55,181 nucleotides of DNA from Gordonia sp. OPL2 (GTDB lineage Bacteria; Actinomycetota; Actinomycetes; Mycobacteriales; Mycobacteriaceae): assembly GCF_003797825.1 (NCBI RefSeq), contig NZ_RKME01000033.1, positions 1 through 55,181 on the forward strand, given 5' to 3'. Every line of letters begins with the position of its first letter. Within the stretch, counting starts at the first letter, position 1. The notes beneath the pieces were generated by a model. It did no database searches and was not told where the DNA came from. It saw only the letters and a list, made by a program, of their open reading frames with translations. Shown here one piece after another: positions 23,757-32,484 of the stretch. Both the position numbers and the translations under genes were made by a program.

Positions 23757-26072
23757 TTCGTTCGTCATGTCCGACAACTCGTCCGGCAGGTCACCGGCGT
23801 GCACCACGGTGAGCCGTTGGGTGGCGCGCGTCAGGGCGACGTAGAGATCCGAATGCCCCAGGGGTGAATCCGCGATGATCTCCGCCGGCTCCACCACGAC
23901 CGTGTTGTCGAACTCCAGACCCTTGCATGCGCCGACGGTGAGAATCCGTGGTGGCGAGTCGATGTCATCGACGGCAACGAGCAGTTCGGCATGCAGCCGA
24001 TCCGGCGCGATGATCGCCGTCAGCCCGGTGAGTTCAGGCCGGGTGGCCGCCAGCACCGCTACCTTGGCCAGCGCCGCCGAATCGGTGTGGACGGCCCGTG
24101 GCTCGATGCCGTTGCTACGCAACGACGTCGGAGGTGTCATGTCCGGATTGATCTGAGCGAGGACCCGCGTGGCGTAGTCCATGATCTCCGATGGTGTCCG
24201 ATAGTTCACGGTCAGCTCACGCAGATGCCAGCGGTCGGCGACGTACGGCGTCAGCACCTGACCCCACGACCGGGTGCCCGCGAGATCTCCCGTCTGGGCG
24301 GTGTCGCCGATGATGGTCATCCAGCGATTGGGGATGCGCCGCATCACCATCCGCCACGCCATCGCGGACAGTTCCTGCGCCTCGTCGACGATCACATGGC
24401 CGAATGCCCAGTTGCGGTCGCCGTGGGCGCGCTCAGCCGTCGTCAGCCGCTGGGTCTCGGTCTGACGGGCGGCCAGGGTCTCCGCGTCGATCAGGTCGTA
24501 GGCCATCAGGATCTCCGGGTCGAGCTCGTCCTCGAGATCCTGTGGGGCCGAACCGGTCAGGATGTCGAGCGCGTCCTGCGCGTCGGCGAGTTGTCGGCGC
24601 CAGCGCTCACGTTCGGCCTTCTCGGCATCGTCGGTGCCGTAGCCGATCAGCTCGGCGAGCTCGTCGAGCAGCGGCACGTCGGCGGAGGTCAGGTCGCTGC
24701 CATCCCGCTGCGCGTACGTCGGCTCGCGGAGCAGCGCGGCGCGATCGTCGTCCGACCACCCGGGGCTCGCCTTGCGGATCGCAGCGGCATCGGACAGCAA
24801 CTCGCGCAGCATGTCCTGCGGTCCGAGTGTCGGCCAGTACTTCAGCAAGGCACGGCGGATCTCGCCGTCGTGGCCCATCTCCTGGCGGATGTCGGCGATG
24901 TCGGCGCCGCTGAGCAGTTGGGTCCCGTCCAGCAGACTCGAGCCGATCGTCCGCGCGTGGGCCTGCGCGAGACCGTCGAGCGCGGCACGGATGAAGATGG
25001 GTTGCGCCAGGTTGTGGGCGCGACGCGAACTGCGGGCCTTGGCGCGGGCAGCCTTGATCAGGGCCGAGTCGATCATCACCTGGTAGCCGTCGAAGTCCAC
25101 CGGCACCGGCCTGCTCGGCAGTGACTGGCGTGCCCGCACGGCCCGCTTGAGCAGATCCACCATGCGCAGGTCACCCTTGACCGCCGCGGCCTCCCGCGAC
25201 TCGGGTGCGACGGCGTGGACGCCGGGAAACAGGTCGCCGACCGTCGAGAGTAGGACGCCGGACTCGCCGAGCGAGGGGAGCACCTGGCCGATGTAGTTCA
25301 GGAAGTCGTCGTTGGGGCCGATGATCAGGATCCCGCTGCGCGACAGGATGTCCCGGTGGGTGTACAGCAGATAGGCCGCCCGGTGCAGCGCGACCGCGGT
25401 CTTGCCCGTACCGGGACCACCCTGGATCACCGTCACCCCGCGGTGCGGCGAGCGGATGATCAGATCCTGCTCACGCTGGATCGTCTCGACGATGTCGGTC
25501 ATCTCGCCGGTGCGGGCGGCGTTCAACGCCGCGACGAGGGCGGTCTCGTTGACGACATCGCCATGTCCGACGTCATGCGGTGAAGCGTCGCCGAGGGTGA
25601 GGAACTCGTCGTTGACGGCGCGGACCCGACGGCTCCGGGTCCGGACGTGTCGTCGGCGGTCGACCTCCTCGGGTGCCGCCGGAGTGGCGAGATAGAACGG
25701 CCGCGACAGCGGTGCGCGCCAGTCCAGCAACAGCGTGGTGTCGGCGGCATCGTCGTTGAGCACCCCGATACGGCCGATGCGCCGCACCTCCCCGTCGTCG
25801 AGGTCGAGCCGCCCGAAATAGAGATTGTGTTCGGCGGCATCGAATTTCGCCAGGTCCTCGGTGTACATCCGCTCATAGGACTCACGCTCGGACCGTGCCT
25901 GCGGCGTGCCGCCCGCCTCACGCAGGGTCGTCGCGAGACGTCGCTGGGTGTTCGCGCGCATCCGGTCGAGTCGCGCATACACGAGGTCGAGGTGGGCCTG
26001 TTCCTCGTCGATCCGCGCGTCCGCGCCCGACATGGTGGGGTACTCCGGGGAACCGGTGTCCGTGGAACTCAC
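23739..26072 (-). CDS. helR: HelR/HelD-type RNA polymerase recycling ATPase
   Basis: A 777-residue UvrD-like superfamily 1 ATPase. The N-terminal helices (RIDEEQAHLDLVYARLDRMR) form the antiparallel arm that enters RNA polymerase. Walker A GGPGTGKTA is at about residue 240, the Walker B/DEAQ box is VIVDEAQE, and later motifs are TVNYRTPSEIMDYA, GLEFDNTVVVEP and YVALTRATQRL. HelD/HelR proteins free RNA polymerase from DNA and rifamycins, and actinobacterial HelR gives rifamycin tolerance. I favour HelR from length and overall sequence, but HelD-class assignment needs alignment. The start is GTG 26072, overlapping the upstream stop by four bases (GTGA) with AAGGAG ten bases before; ATG 26033 is an alternative. 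No rifamycin-associated element was seen upstream. Confidence 0.85.
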   Translation of the reverse strand: MSSTDTGSPEYPTMSGADARIDEEQAHLDLVYARLDRMRANTQRRLATTLREAGGTPQARSERESYERMYTEDLAKFDAAEHNLYFGRLDLDDGEVRRIGRIGVLNDDAADTTLLLDWRAPLSRPFYLATPAAPEEVDRRRHVRTRSRRVRAVNDEFLTLGDASPHDVGHGDVVNETALVAALNAARTGEMTDIVETIQREQDLIIRSPHRGVTVIQGGPGTGKTAVALHRAAYLLYTHRDILSRSGILIIGPNDDFLNYIGQVLPSLGESGVLLSTVGDLFPGVHAVAPESREAAAVKGDLRMVDLLKRAVRARQSLPSRPVPVDFDGYQVMIDSALIKAARAKARSSRRAHNLAQPIFIRAALDGLAQAHARTIGSSLLDGTQLLSGADIADIRQEMGHDGEIRRALLKYWPTLGPQDMLRELLSDAAAIRKASPGWSDDDRAALLREPTYAQRDGSDLTSADVPLLDELAELIGYGTDDAEKAERERWRRQLADAQDALDILTGSAPQDLEDELDPEILMAYDLIDAETLAARQTETQRLTTAERAHGDRNWAFGHVIVDEAQELSAMAWRMVMRRIPNRWMTIIGDTAQTGDLAGTRSWGQVLTPYVADRWHLRELTVNYRTPSEIMDYATRVLAQINPDMTPPTSLRSNGIEPRAVHTDSAALAKVAVLAATRPELTGLTAIIAPDRLHAELLVAVDDIDSPPRILTVGACKGLEFDNTVVVEPAEIIADSPLGHSDLYVALTRATQRLTVVHAGDLPDELSDMTNETPDTW

Positions 26073-26617
26073 TGTCGTGCAGCTCCTTCGGCGGGCACCG
26101 TGCCGATCCCGCATCCGGATGCGAGGCCGGCCGACCGCATCGCCGCCGACACCCGGGCGCCGTGTCGGGGTACCGCCAGCCGACGACACACATCGTCGAC
26201 CGGTCCGGACAGGGTCCGGTCGGCGAGTTCGGCATCCAGCCATGCGACGACGGTCCGCTGCGGTCCCAGCGGGACCCTGTGTCCGCTACGCGGATCGGTG
26301 AGCACGCCGTGACGAGAGACGTAGAGCGAGAATGTCAGTGGGACAACGGGAGCGGCGACGACCGGGTGGTCGGCGGTGGAGAGCATCATGCGATCGTAAT
26401 TCGGTTCGGTGTGGTCGAGGGCGGCGGCCTCGTCGTCGGTGAGCCAGGCGCCGACGGTGCTCAGCGAGGCCCCGTCGGAGCGAAAAGGTGCGGCCGGAAT
26501 GTATCCGCGCGCCGAGACGTGCGCGGAATGTCCGACCGCGACGTCGGCGAGTGTGACCCGCATGATCGGCGGCGGCGGATTCCCCGACACAACGGCGGCG
26601 AGCTTGGTGCGCAGCAC
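26069..26617 (-). CDS. Gamma-glutamylcyclotransferase-like protein, start codon unclear
   Basis: At least 182 residues. AHVSARGYIPAAPF, STVGAWLTDDEAAALDHTEPNYDRMML and later strands match the gamma-glutamylcyclotransferase (GGCT/BtrG) fold, where GxVWxLTxxExxxLDxxEPNYxR is typical. The fold's defining substrate loop, (Y/V)GSN, lies upstream of the first ATG/GTG/TTG in this frame. The in-frame sequence HLVVAVGSNASRDV at about 26630-26660 and a further ~45 residues of protein-like sequence have no canonical start. An ATA at 26797, overlapping the upstream TAG stop and preceded by AAAGG seven bases before, is the best candidate. It is the middle gene of the DoxX-GGCT-HelR operon. The substrate is unknown. 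Confidence 0.6.
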   Translation of the reverse strand: MLRTKLAAVVSGNPPPPIMRVTLADVAVGHSAHVSARGYIPAAPFRSDGASLSTVGAWLTDDEAAALDHTEPNYDRMMLSTADHPVVAAPVVPLTFSLYVSRHGVLTDPRSGHRVPLGPQRTVVAWLDAELADRTLSGPVDDVCRRLAVPRHGARVSAAMRSAGLASGCGIGTVPAEGAARQ

Positions 26618-26793
26618 GTCGCGAGAGGCGTTCGACCCTACGGCGACGACGAGATGTCGGCCGGTCAGCGCCGCCGAGTCGATGGCGGCGTCGGCGTCGG
26701 CGTCGGTCGTCGTCCACGGGTACTCGTGGGCGGGACGCGTCGTCCCGGATGGGCCGATGGCACCGATCCGGGACGACGGATGATCGGTCGGGA

Positions 26794-28038
26794 CTATGAG
26801 CGGGCCTTTCGCAGGCGACGGCGGCCTTCCTCGGCACCCTCGGCGGCGCGGTCCTTGGCGGTGGCGGTCAAGGCGTCTGCCTGGTCGGCGAGTTCGCCGG
26901 CACGGGCACGGATGTAGTCGGCGGCGTCGGTCGAACGGTCGCGGGCGGTGTCGGCCAGCTCCGGCGCGCGCTTGCGGATCAGCGCGGCGGCATCCGCCGA
27001 ACGCTCACGAGCCGAGTCCGCCAGTTCAGGTGCACGATCCTTGATGCGATCAGCGGCCTTGTCGGACTTCTTCTGCGCGACGGCAACCGCCTTGTCGGCC
27101 TTCTTCTGCGCGGTCTTGACGGCCTTGTCGGTCTTCTTCTGAACCTTCTTGGCGGTCTTGTCCGAACGCTTCTCGAACTTCTTCGCAGCCTTGTCGGACC
27201 GCTTCTGGGCCTCCTCGGCACGCTTCTGGGCGGCCTCGGCGAACTCCGCGGACTTCTTCTGCGCGATCTCGGCGAACTCCGCGGTGCGCTTCTGCGCGGT
27301 CTCGGCCAGCTCCGGGGCCCGGTGGCGGATGGCCTCGGCGGCCTCGCTCGAGTACTTGCCGGCGGCCTCGGCGATCTCGGGCGCACGATGACGGATGACC
27401 TCGGCGGCCTCCACGGACCGCTCACGCGCGGCCTCGGCCAGCTCCGGGGCCCGGTGGCGCACGACCTCGGCCGCCTCGGCCGAGCGCTCGCCCAACACGT
27501 GAGCGCCCTCGACCGACCGCTCGCGGATGGTGTCCCAGGTGGAGTCGGAGGCGACGACCGGCAGCGCGCCGGCGATGGCGCTGCTCGCGGCCGACGCCTT
27601 CTGCCGTCCGCGCCAGGCCAGGGACGGCTTGCCCTCGGTGTCGACCGAGGCGATGAGCAGTCCGCCGAGCAGACTCACGTTCTTGAGGAACTGCGTGCGC
27701 TGCAGTGCGCGGGCCTGTGGGTCGGTCTCATTCCAGAAGTCATGACCGGCCAGGGTCGTCGGCACCAGCGAGCCGGCCAGACCCAGGGCCGCGACCCGAG
27801 GGAATTTGCCGGTGGCCAAGAGGATTCCGCCGCCGATCTGGATCGCGCCGTTGACCCGGACCAGGGTCTCGGGATCCGTCGGCACGTTGTCGGTGACCTC
27901 GTCGGGCAAGGTCTCGACCGATTTGTCCACGAACTGCTGGGACTTCTCGGCGCGCGGCCCCGGGTTGCGAAGTGCATCGATCCCCGATGCGACGAACACT
28001 GTGGCGAGCATGGGTCGGGCAATTCGGCGGATCAACAC
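26794..28038 (-). CDS. DoxX-family membrane protein with long helical repeat tail
   Basis: A 414-residue protein. Residues 1-140 are a DoxX domain with four hydrophobic segments (RPMLATVFVASGIDAL, LVRVNGAIQIGGGILLA, RVAALGLAGSLVPTTLAG, LKNVSLLGGLLIASVD), typical of small actinobacterial redox-related membrane proteins. Residues about 168-404 are a charged Ala/Lys/Arg/Glu repeat tail. It opens with 22-residue units of the type RERSVEAAEVIRHRAPELAE (from about 171, 203 and 225). A Lys-rich 11-residue zone (AQKKSDKA type, about 247-332) follows, then the 22-residue units return (343-380). Such 11/22-mers form long amphipathic helices. GTG 28038 has GAGGAG upstream. It is the first gene of the helR operon. 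Confidence 0.85.
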   Translation of the reverse strand: MLIRRIARPMLATVFVASGIDALRNPGPRAEKSQQFVDKSVETLPDEVTDNVPTDPETLVRVNGAIQIGGGILLATGKFPRVAALGLAGSLVPTTLAGHDFWNETDPQARALQRTQFLKNVSLLGGLLIASVDTEGKPSLAWRGRQKASAASSAIAGALPVVASDSTWDTIRERSVEGAHVLGERSAEAAEVVRHRAPELAEAARERSVEAAEVIRHRAPEIAEAAGKYSSEAAEAIRHRAPELAETAQKRTAEFAEIAQKKSAEFAEAAQKRAEEAQKRSDKAAKKFEKRSDKTAKKVQKKTDKAVKTAQKKADKAVAVAQKKSDKAADRIKDRAPELADSARERSADAAALIRKRAPELADTARDRSTDAADYIRARAGELADQADALTATAKDRAAEGAEEGRRRLRKARS

Positions 28039-28190
28039 TGACGGCCTCCTCGTGACAGGACTCGGACAATCACCGCCCGTGGTTTGAGCGGGTGAACCTC
28101 ATCGAGGCTACCGGTCACGAGCAGCCGTCGCAGGCGCCCAGCCTGCGCGCGTGGCGGTGTCGGTTCGATCGCATCAGTGGGAGCGGGCGA

Positions 28191-28874
28191 TCACCATCCG
28201 CGCTCGCGCCACTCCGCCAGCGATGGACGCTCGGCGCCGAGCGACGTGTCCTTGCCGTGGCCCGGATAGACGACCGTGCTGTCGTCGTAACGTTCGAAGA
28301 TCTTGGTGGTCACGTCGCCGAGGAGGGTCTCGAAGTCGCCGGGCTCCCAGGTCTTGCCGACCCCGCCGGGGAAGAGGCAGTCGCCGGTGAAGAGGTGGAC
28401 GACGTCGCCGTCGGTCAGGGCCAGTGCGATCGACCCCGGCGTGTGACCGACGAGGTGGATCGCCTCGAACGAGAGGTCGCCCACCGTGATGGTGTCGCCG
28501 TCGTCGACGAGCCGATCCGGCGTGACCGGCAGCTCCTCGGCATCGTGGCGCCCGGCGGCGGTCGTGACCCCGAGCTCACCGGCCACCTTCTCCAACGCCT
28601 GCCAGTGGTCGAAGTGGCGATGCGTGGTGACGATCAGTCGCGGGGTCCCGGGCAACTCGCGGACCAGCTCGAGGATGCGGTCGGCGTCGTTGGCGGCATC
28701 GATGATCAGCTGATCGCCGGTCGCGCGTGAGGTGATGACGTAGACGTTGTTGTCCATCGGCCCGACGGAGAGTTTGACGATGGTCGCCGAGTCGAGCGTG
28801 CGGCGTTGCGGCGCCGGCGACTCCGACAGATCGCCGGTGTAGGTGTCACTGAGGGAAGCATCCTGGGGACTCAT
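28191..28874 (-). CDS. MBL-fold hydrolase (glyoxalase II-like)
   Basis: A 227-residue metallo-beta-lactamase-fold enzyme. The metal motif is TTHRHFDHW (HxHxDH with Arg in the second spacer), with further ligands in HLVGHTPGSIA (His), FTGDCLF (Asp) and VVYPGHGKDT (His). This matches the glyoxalase II-like/hydroxyacylglutathione hydrolase branch that occupies the same place beside uvrA in mycobacteria (memory). Zn or Fe cofactor and thioester hydrolysis are inferred; the substrate is unproven, mycothiol conjugates being possible. The frame extends to 29000, but ATG 28874 is the plausible start. It is divergent from uvrA with a 207-bp gap. Confidence 0.88.
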   Translation of the reverse strand: MSPQDASLSDTYTGDLSESPAPQRRTLDSATIVKLSVGPMDNNVYVITSRATGDQLIIDAANDADRILELVRELPGTPRLIVTTHRHFDHWQALEKVAGELGVTTAAGRHDAEELPVTPDRLVDDGDTITVGDLSFEAIHLVGHTPGSIALALTDGDVVHLFTGDCLFPGGVGKTWEPGDFETLLGDVTTKIFERYDDSTVVYPGHGKDTSLGAERPSLAEWRERGW

Positions 28875-29081
28875 GGTCGCCAGGCTAGCGACGGACGAGA
28901 AGGCCTGCAGTTGGTTCGCGAGGGTATCGTGGAGCATTGGCTGATGGACCATCGCGAAGTTGTCGGTGGTCGTCGCTAAGGTACGCGCGGAGCGGTCCAA
29001 CCCAGTCGGCCGACCGCATCAACCCGCTCACATACCAGCACTCCGGCATGCGCCGGATCAGCAACGAATGAGGACTTGCAA

Positions 29082-31964
29082 GTGGTTGACCGTCTGATCG
29101 TCCGCGGTGCCCGCGAACACAACCTGCGCGGAATCGACGTGGATCTCCCGCGGGACAGCCTGATCGTGTTCACCGGGTTGTCCGGGTCGGGGAAGTCGTC
29201 GCTGGCGTTCGACACGATCTTCGCCGAGGGACAGCGACGCTACGTCGAGTCCCTGTCGGCCTACGCCCGCCAGTTCCTGGGGCAGATGGACAAGCCCGAC
29301 GTCGACTTCATCGAGGGGCTGTCGCCGGCGGTGTCCATCGACCAGAAGTCGACGAACCGGAACCCGCGGTCCACGGTGGGCACCATCACCGAGGTGTACG
29401 ACTATCTGCGACTGCTCTACGCGCGGGCCGGTCGTGCGCACTGTCCGGAGTGTGGCGAGCTGATCGCCAAGCAGACACCCCAGCAGATCGTCGACCAGGT
29501 GCTCGACATGGAGGCCGGTGTCCGGTTCCAGGTGCTCGCACCGGTCGTGCGGACTCGTAAGGGCGAGTTCGTCGACCTGTTCGCCGAACTTCAGACGCAG
29601 GGTTTCTCACGCGCCCGCATCGACGGGGTCGTGCACCAGCTCACCGACCCGCCGAAGCTGAAGAAGCAGGAGAAGCACGACATCGAGGTCGTCGTCGACC
29701 GCCTCGCGGTCAAGCCGACGGCCAAGCAACGGCTCACCGACTCCATCGAGACCGCGCTGCGGCTGGCCGACGGGATCGTCGTCCTCGACTTCGTCGATCT
29801 CGAGGAGGACGACCCCCACCGCGAACGTCGCTTCTCCGAGCGGATGGCCTGCCCCAACGGCCACCCGATCGCCATCGACGATCTCGAGCCGCGCTCGTTC
29901 TCGTTCAACTCGCCGTACGGTGCATGCCCGGAGTGCGACGGCCTCGGGGTCCGCAAGGAGGTCGACGAGGAACTCGTCGTACCCGATCCGGATCTGTCCT
30001 TGTCGGAGGGTGCTATCGCGCCGTGGTCGGGCGGCCACAACGCCGACTACTTCCTGCGCCTGATGGGCGGGCTCGCCGACCAGATGGGCTTCTCCGTCGA
30101 CACCCCGTGGAAGAAGCTGCCCGTCAAGGCGCGCAAGGCGATCCTCGACGGCAGCGACCACCAGGTGCACGTCAAGTTCCGCAACCGCTATGGCCGAACC
30201 CGGTCGTACTACACCGAGTTCGAGGGCGTCATGTCGTTCCTCGCGCGGCGCATGGACCAGACCGAGTCCGAGCAGATGAAGGAGCGGTACGAGGGCTACA
30301 TGCGGGACATTCCGTGCCCGGCGTGCCACGGTGCGCGCCTGCGCCCGGAGATCCTCTCGGTCACCCTCGATCACCCGACGCACGGCGCGATGTCGATCGC
30401 GGAGGTCTGCGCGCTGTCGGTCGCGGAGTGCGCCGACTACCTCAACGGCCTCACGCTCGACGCACGGCAGACCGCGATCGCGGGTCGCGTGCTCAAAGAG
30501 GTGCAGGCGCGGATCACGTTCCTGCTCGACGTCGGACTGGAGTACCTGTCGCTGTCGCGGGCCGCGGGCTCACTCTCCGGTGGCGAGGCGCAGCGCATCC
30601 GTCTGGCGACCCAGATCGGTTCCGGGCTCGCCGGGGTGCTCTACGTCCTCGACGAGCCGTCGATCGGCCTGCATCAGCGCGATAATCGCCGTCTCATCGA
30701 AACCCTCACGCGCCTGCGCGATCTCGGCAACACACTGATCGTCGTCGAGCACGACGAGGACACCATCCGCGCCGCCGACTGGATCGTCGACATCGGTCCG
30801 CGGGCCGGCGAGCACGGCGGTGAGGTCGTGCACAGCGGCAGTTACAAGGATCTGCTGAAGAACCGCCGGTCCCTGACGGGTGCGTACCTGTCCGGTCGCG
30901 ACGAGTTGCCCGTGCCGGCGATCCGTCGTCCGATCTCGCGGAAGAAGCAGCTCACCGTCGTCGGTGCGCGCGAACACAATCTGCAGGGGATCGAGGTCGG
31001 TTTCCCGCTCGGTGTCCTGACCGCGGTGACGGGTGTGTCCGGGTCGGGCAAGTCGACGCTCGTCAACGACATCCTCGCGACCGTGCTCGCCAACAAGCTC
31101 AACGGTGCGCGTCAGGTCCCCGGCCGGCATACGCGCGTCAAGGGTCTCGATCAGCTCGACAAGCTGGTGCGGGTCGATCAGTCGCCGATCGGACGGACGC
31201 CACGATCCAACCCGGCGACCTACACCGGAGTGTTCGACAAGATCCGCACGCTGTTCGCCGCGACGACCGAGGCAAAGGTCCGCGGCTATCAGCCCGGGCG
31301 GTTCTCGTTCAACGTCAAGGGCGGTCGCTGCGAGGCGTGCACCGGCGAGGGCACGATCAAGATCGAGATGAACTTCCTGCCCGACGTCTACGTGCCGTGC
31401 GAGGTGTGTCACGGGGCGCGGTACAACCGCGAGACACTCGAGGTCCACTACAAGGGCAAGACCATCTCCGAGGTCCTCGACATGCCGATCGAGGAGGCGG
31501 CCGACTTCTTCGAGCCGGTGACGTCGATCCACCGCTACCTGAAGACCCTGGTCGACGTCGGGCTCGGATACGTGAGACTGGGTCAGCCCGCGCCCACGTT
31601 GTCCGGCGGTGAGGCACAGCGTGTGAAGCTCGCGTCCGAACTGCAGAAGCGGACCAACGGCCGGGCCGTCTACATCCTCGACGAGCCGACGACCGGTCTG
31701 CACTTCGAGGACATCAAGAAGCTGCTGGGTGTGATCAGCGGACTGGTCGACAAGGGCAACACGGTCATCGTCATCGAGCACAACCTCGACGTGATCAAGA
31801 CGGCGGACTGGGTGATCGACATGGGGCCGGAGGGCGGCACCGGCGGCGGAACCGTCGTCGCCGAGGGCACACCCGAGGACATCGCACTCGAGCCGTCGAG
31901 CCACACCGGGAAGTTCCTCGCGGACATCCTCGACGTCGACGAGACGGTGGCGTCGGCCGGCTGA
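29082..31964 (+). CDS. uvrA: Excinuclease ABC subunit A
   Basis: A 960-residue UvrA, the damage-sensing ABC ATPase of nucleotide excision repair. There are two ABC halves: Walker A GLSGSGKSSL near residue 34 and GVSGSGKSTL near 655, with two signature motifs (SLSGGEAQRIRL and TLSGGEAQRVKL). Zinc-finger cysteines appear in HCPECGEL/CPECDGLG and in RCEACTGEG/CEVCHGARY. GTG 29082 is chosen because GAGGA lies seven bases before and VVDRLIVRGAREHNL matches the family start. A TTG at 29076 is in frame but lacks a spaced ribosome site. No downstream terminator was recognised. Confidence 0.97.
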   Translation: MVDRLIVRGAREHNLRGIDVDLPRDSLIVFTGLSGSGKSSLAFDTIFAEGQRRYVESLSAYARQFLGQMDKPDVDFIEGLSPAVSIDQKSTNRNPRSTVGTITEVYDYLRLLYARAGRAHCPECGELIAKQTPQQIVDQVLDMEAGVRFQVLAPVVRTRKGEFVDLFAELQTQGFSRARIDGVVHQLTDPPKLKKQEKHDIEVVVDRLAVKPTAKQRLTDSIETALRLADGIVVLDFVDLEEDDPHRERRFSERMACPNGHPIAIDDLEPRSFSFNSPYGACPECDGLGVRKEVDEELVVPDPDLSLSEGAIAPWSGGHNADYFLRLMGGLADQMGFSVDTPWKKLPVKARKAILDGSDHQVHVKFRNRYGRTRSYYTEFEGVMSFLARRMDQTESEQMKERYEGYMRDIPCPACHGARLRPEILSVTLDHPTHGAMSIAEVCALSVAECADYLNGLTLDARQTAIAGRVLKEVQARITFLLDVGLEYLSLSRAAGSLSGGEAQRIRLATQIGSGLAGVLYVLDEPSIGLHQRDNRRLIETLTRLRDLGNTLIVVEHDEDTIRAADWIVDIGPRAGEHGGEVVHSGSYKDLLKNRRSLTGAYLSGRDELPVPAIRRPISRKKQLTVVGAREHNLQGIEVGFPLGVLTAVTGVSGSGKSTLVNDILATVLANKLNGARQVPGRHTRVKGLDQLDKLVRVDQSPIGRTPRSNPATYTGVFDKIRTLFAATTEAKVRGYQPGRFSFNVKGGRCEACTGEGTIKIEMNFLPDVYVPCEVCHGARYNRETLEVHYKGKTISEVLDMPIEEAADFFEPVTSIHRYLKTLVDVGLGYVRLGQPAPTLSGGEAQRVKLASELQKRTNGRAVYILDEPTTGLHFEDIKKLLGVISGLVDKGNTVIVIEHNLDVIKTADWVIDMGPEGGTGGGTVVAEGTPEDIALEPSSHTGKFLADILDVDETVASAG

Positions 31965-31986
31965 CCCCGTCCGATCGAGGGCTGGT

Positions 31987-32025
31987 GGTCCCTGAGGAAC
32001 GAGCTTGCGAGTGTCACGAAGGGCC
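31987..32025. repeat. Dispersed actinobacterial intergenic repeat (one copy)
   Basis: GGTCCCTGAGGAACGAGCTT continuing to CACGAAGGGCC resembles the short GGTCCCTGAG...GAAGGG repeat that is scattered between genes in Gordonia, Rhodococcus and related genomes (from memory). CCCT and AGGG ends make it a weak inverted repeat. Only one copy was noticed in the window, 23 bp after uvrA. Confidence 0.55.
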
Positions 32026-32055
32026 GCGAACTTCTGCCCTCGGCACCCGAAACGG

Positions 32056-32397
32056 CTACTTGCCCATGGATTTACGGATCTCTTCGAGCTTCTTTCGGGC
32101 CGCCTCGTCGCGCTTGCGCATCATCTCGTCGACCTGTTGGCCCTCGGGACCGGCGTGGGCGAGTTCCTCACTGCCGATCGCCGTCGAGATGCGGTTCTCG
32201 ATCTTGTCGCGCACGAAGTCGAAGGTCGGGACGCCCGAGTTCGTGTAGTTCGGGTCCGGGATCGGTGGTGTGTACCCGGGCGGCGGGGGAGTCGCGGGCG
32301 CCTGCGAAGGATTGCTCACCACCTCGCCGTCGAGGACGCCCGGCTGGGCATCGGTGACGGGATCCTGGGCAGGGTCGTGCGGGGTGTCGCTGCTCAC
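32056..32397 (-). CDS. Conserved small acidic/Pro-rich protein of unknown function
   Basis: A 113-residue protein. The first half is disordered and Pro/Asp-rich (PSQAPATPPPPGYTPPIPDP). The second half is helical (FDFVRDKIENRISTA, then QVDEMMRKRDEAARKKLEEIRKSMGK) and probably forms a coiled coil. No family name was recognised. It has no signal peptide or membrane segment. It lies convergent to uvrA and in the same direction as the DUF1844 gene, 87 bp downstream of it, so the two may be co-transcribed. Its function cannot be inferred. Confidence 0.72.
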   Translation of the reverse strand: MSSDTPHDPAQDPVTDAQPGVLDGEVVSNPSQAPATPPPPGYTPPIPDPNYTNSGVPTFDFVRDKIENRISTAIGSEELAHAGPEGQQVDEMMRKRDEAARKKLEEIRKSMGK

Positions 32398-32484
32398 TCT
32401 TCCAGCCTACGTCGCTCGGACGCAGGCGCCGACGTTCGCAACCGGCACCGGGATGTCGGGACGTCGTCGGTTCGTATGCGCCGT

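Noticed and set aside
26286..26837. A 183-residue minus-strand frame overlapping the GGCT-like gene
   Set aside because: It is mostly Arg-rich shadow sequence, while the other frame carries the GSN and EPNY motifs of a real fold.
26073..28190. Rifamycin-associated element upstream of helR
   Set aside because: I looked for the GGGGCTTGC...GCAAGCCCC pattern before helR and before the operon start and did not find it.
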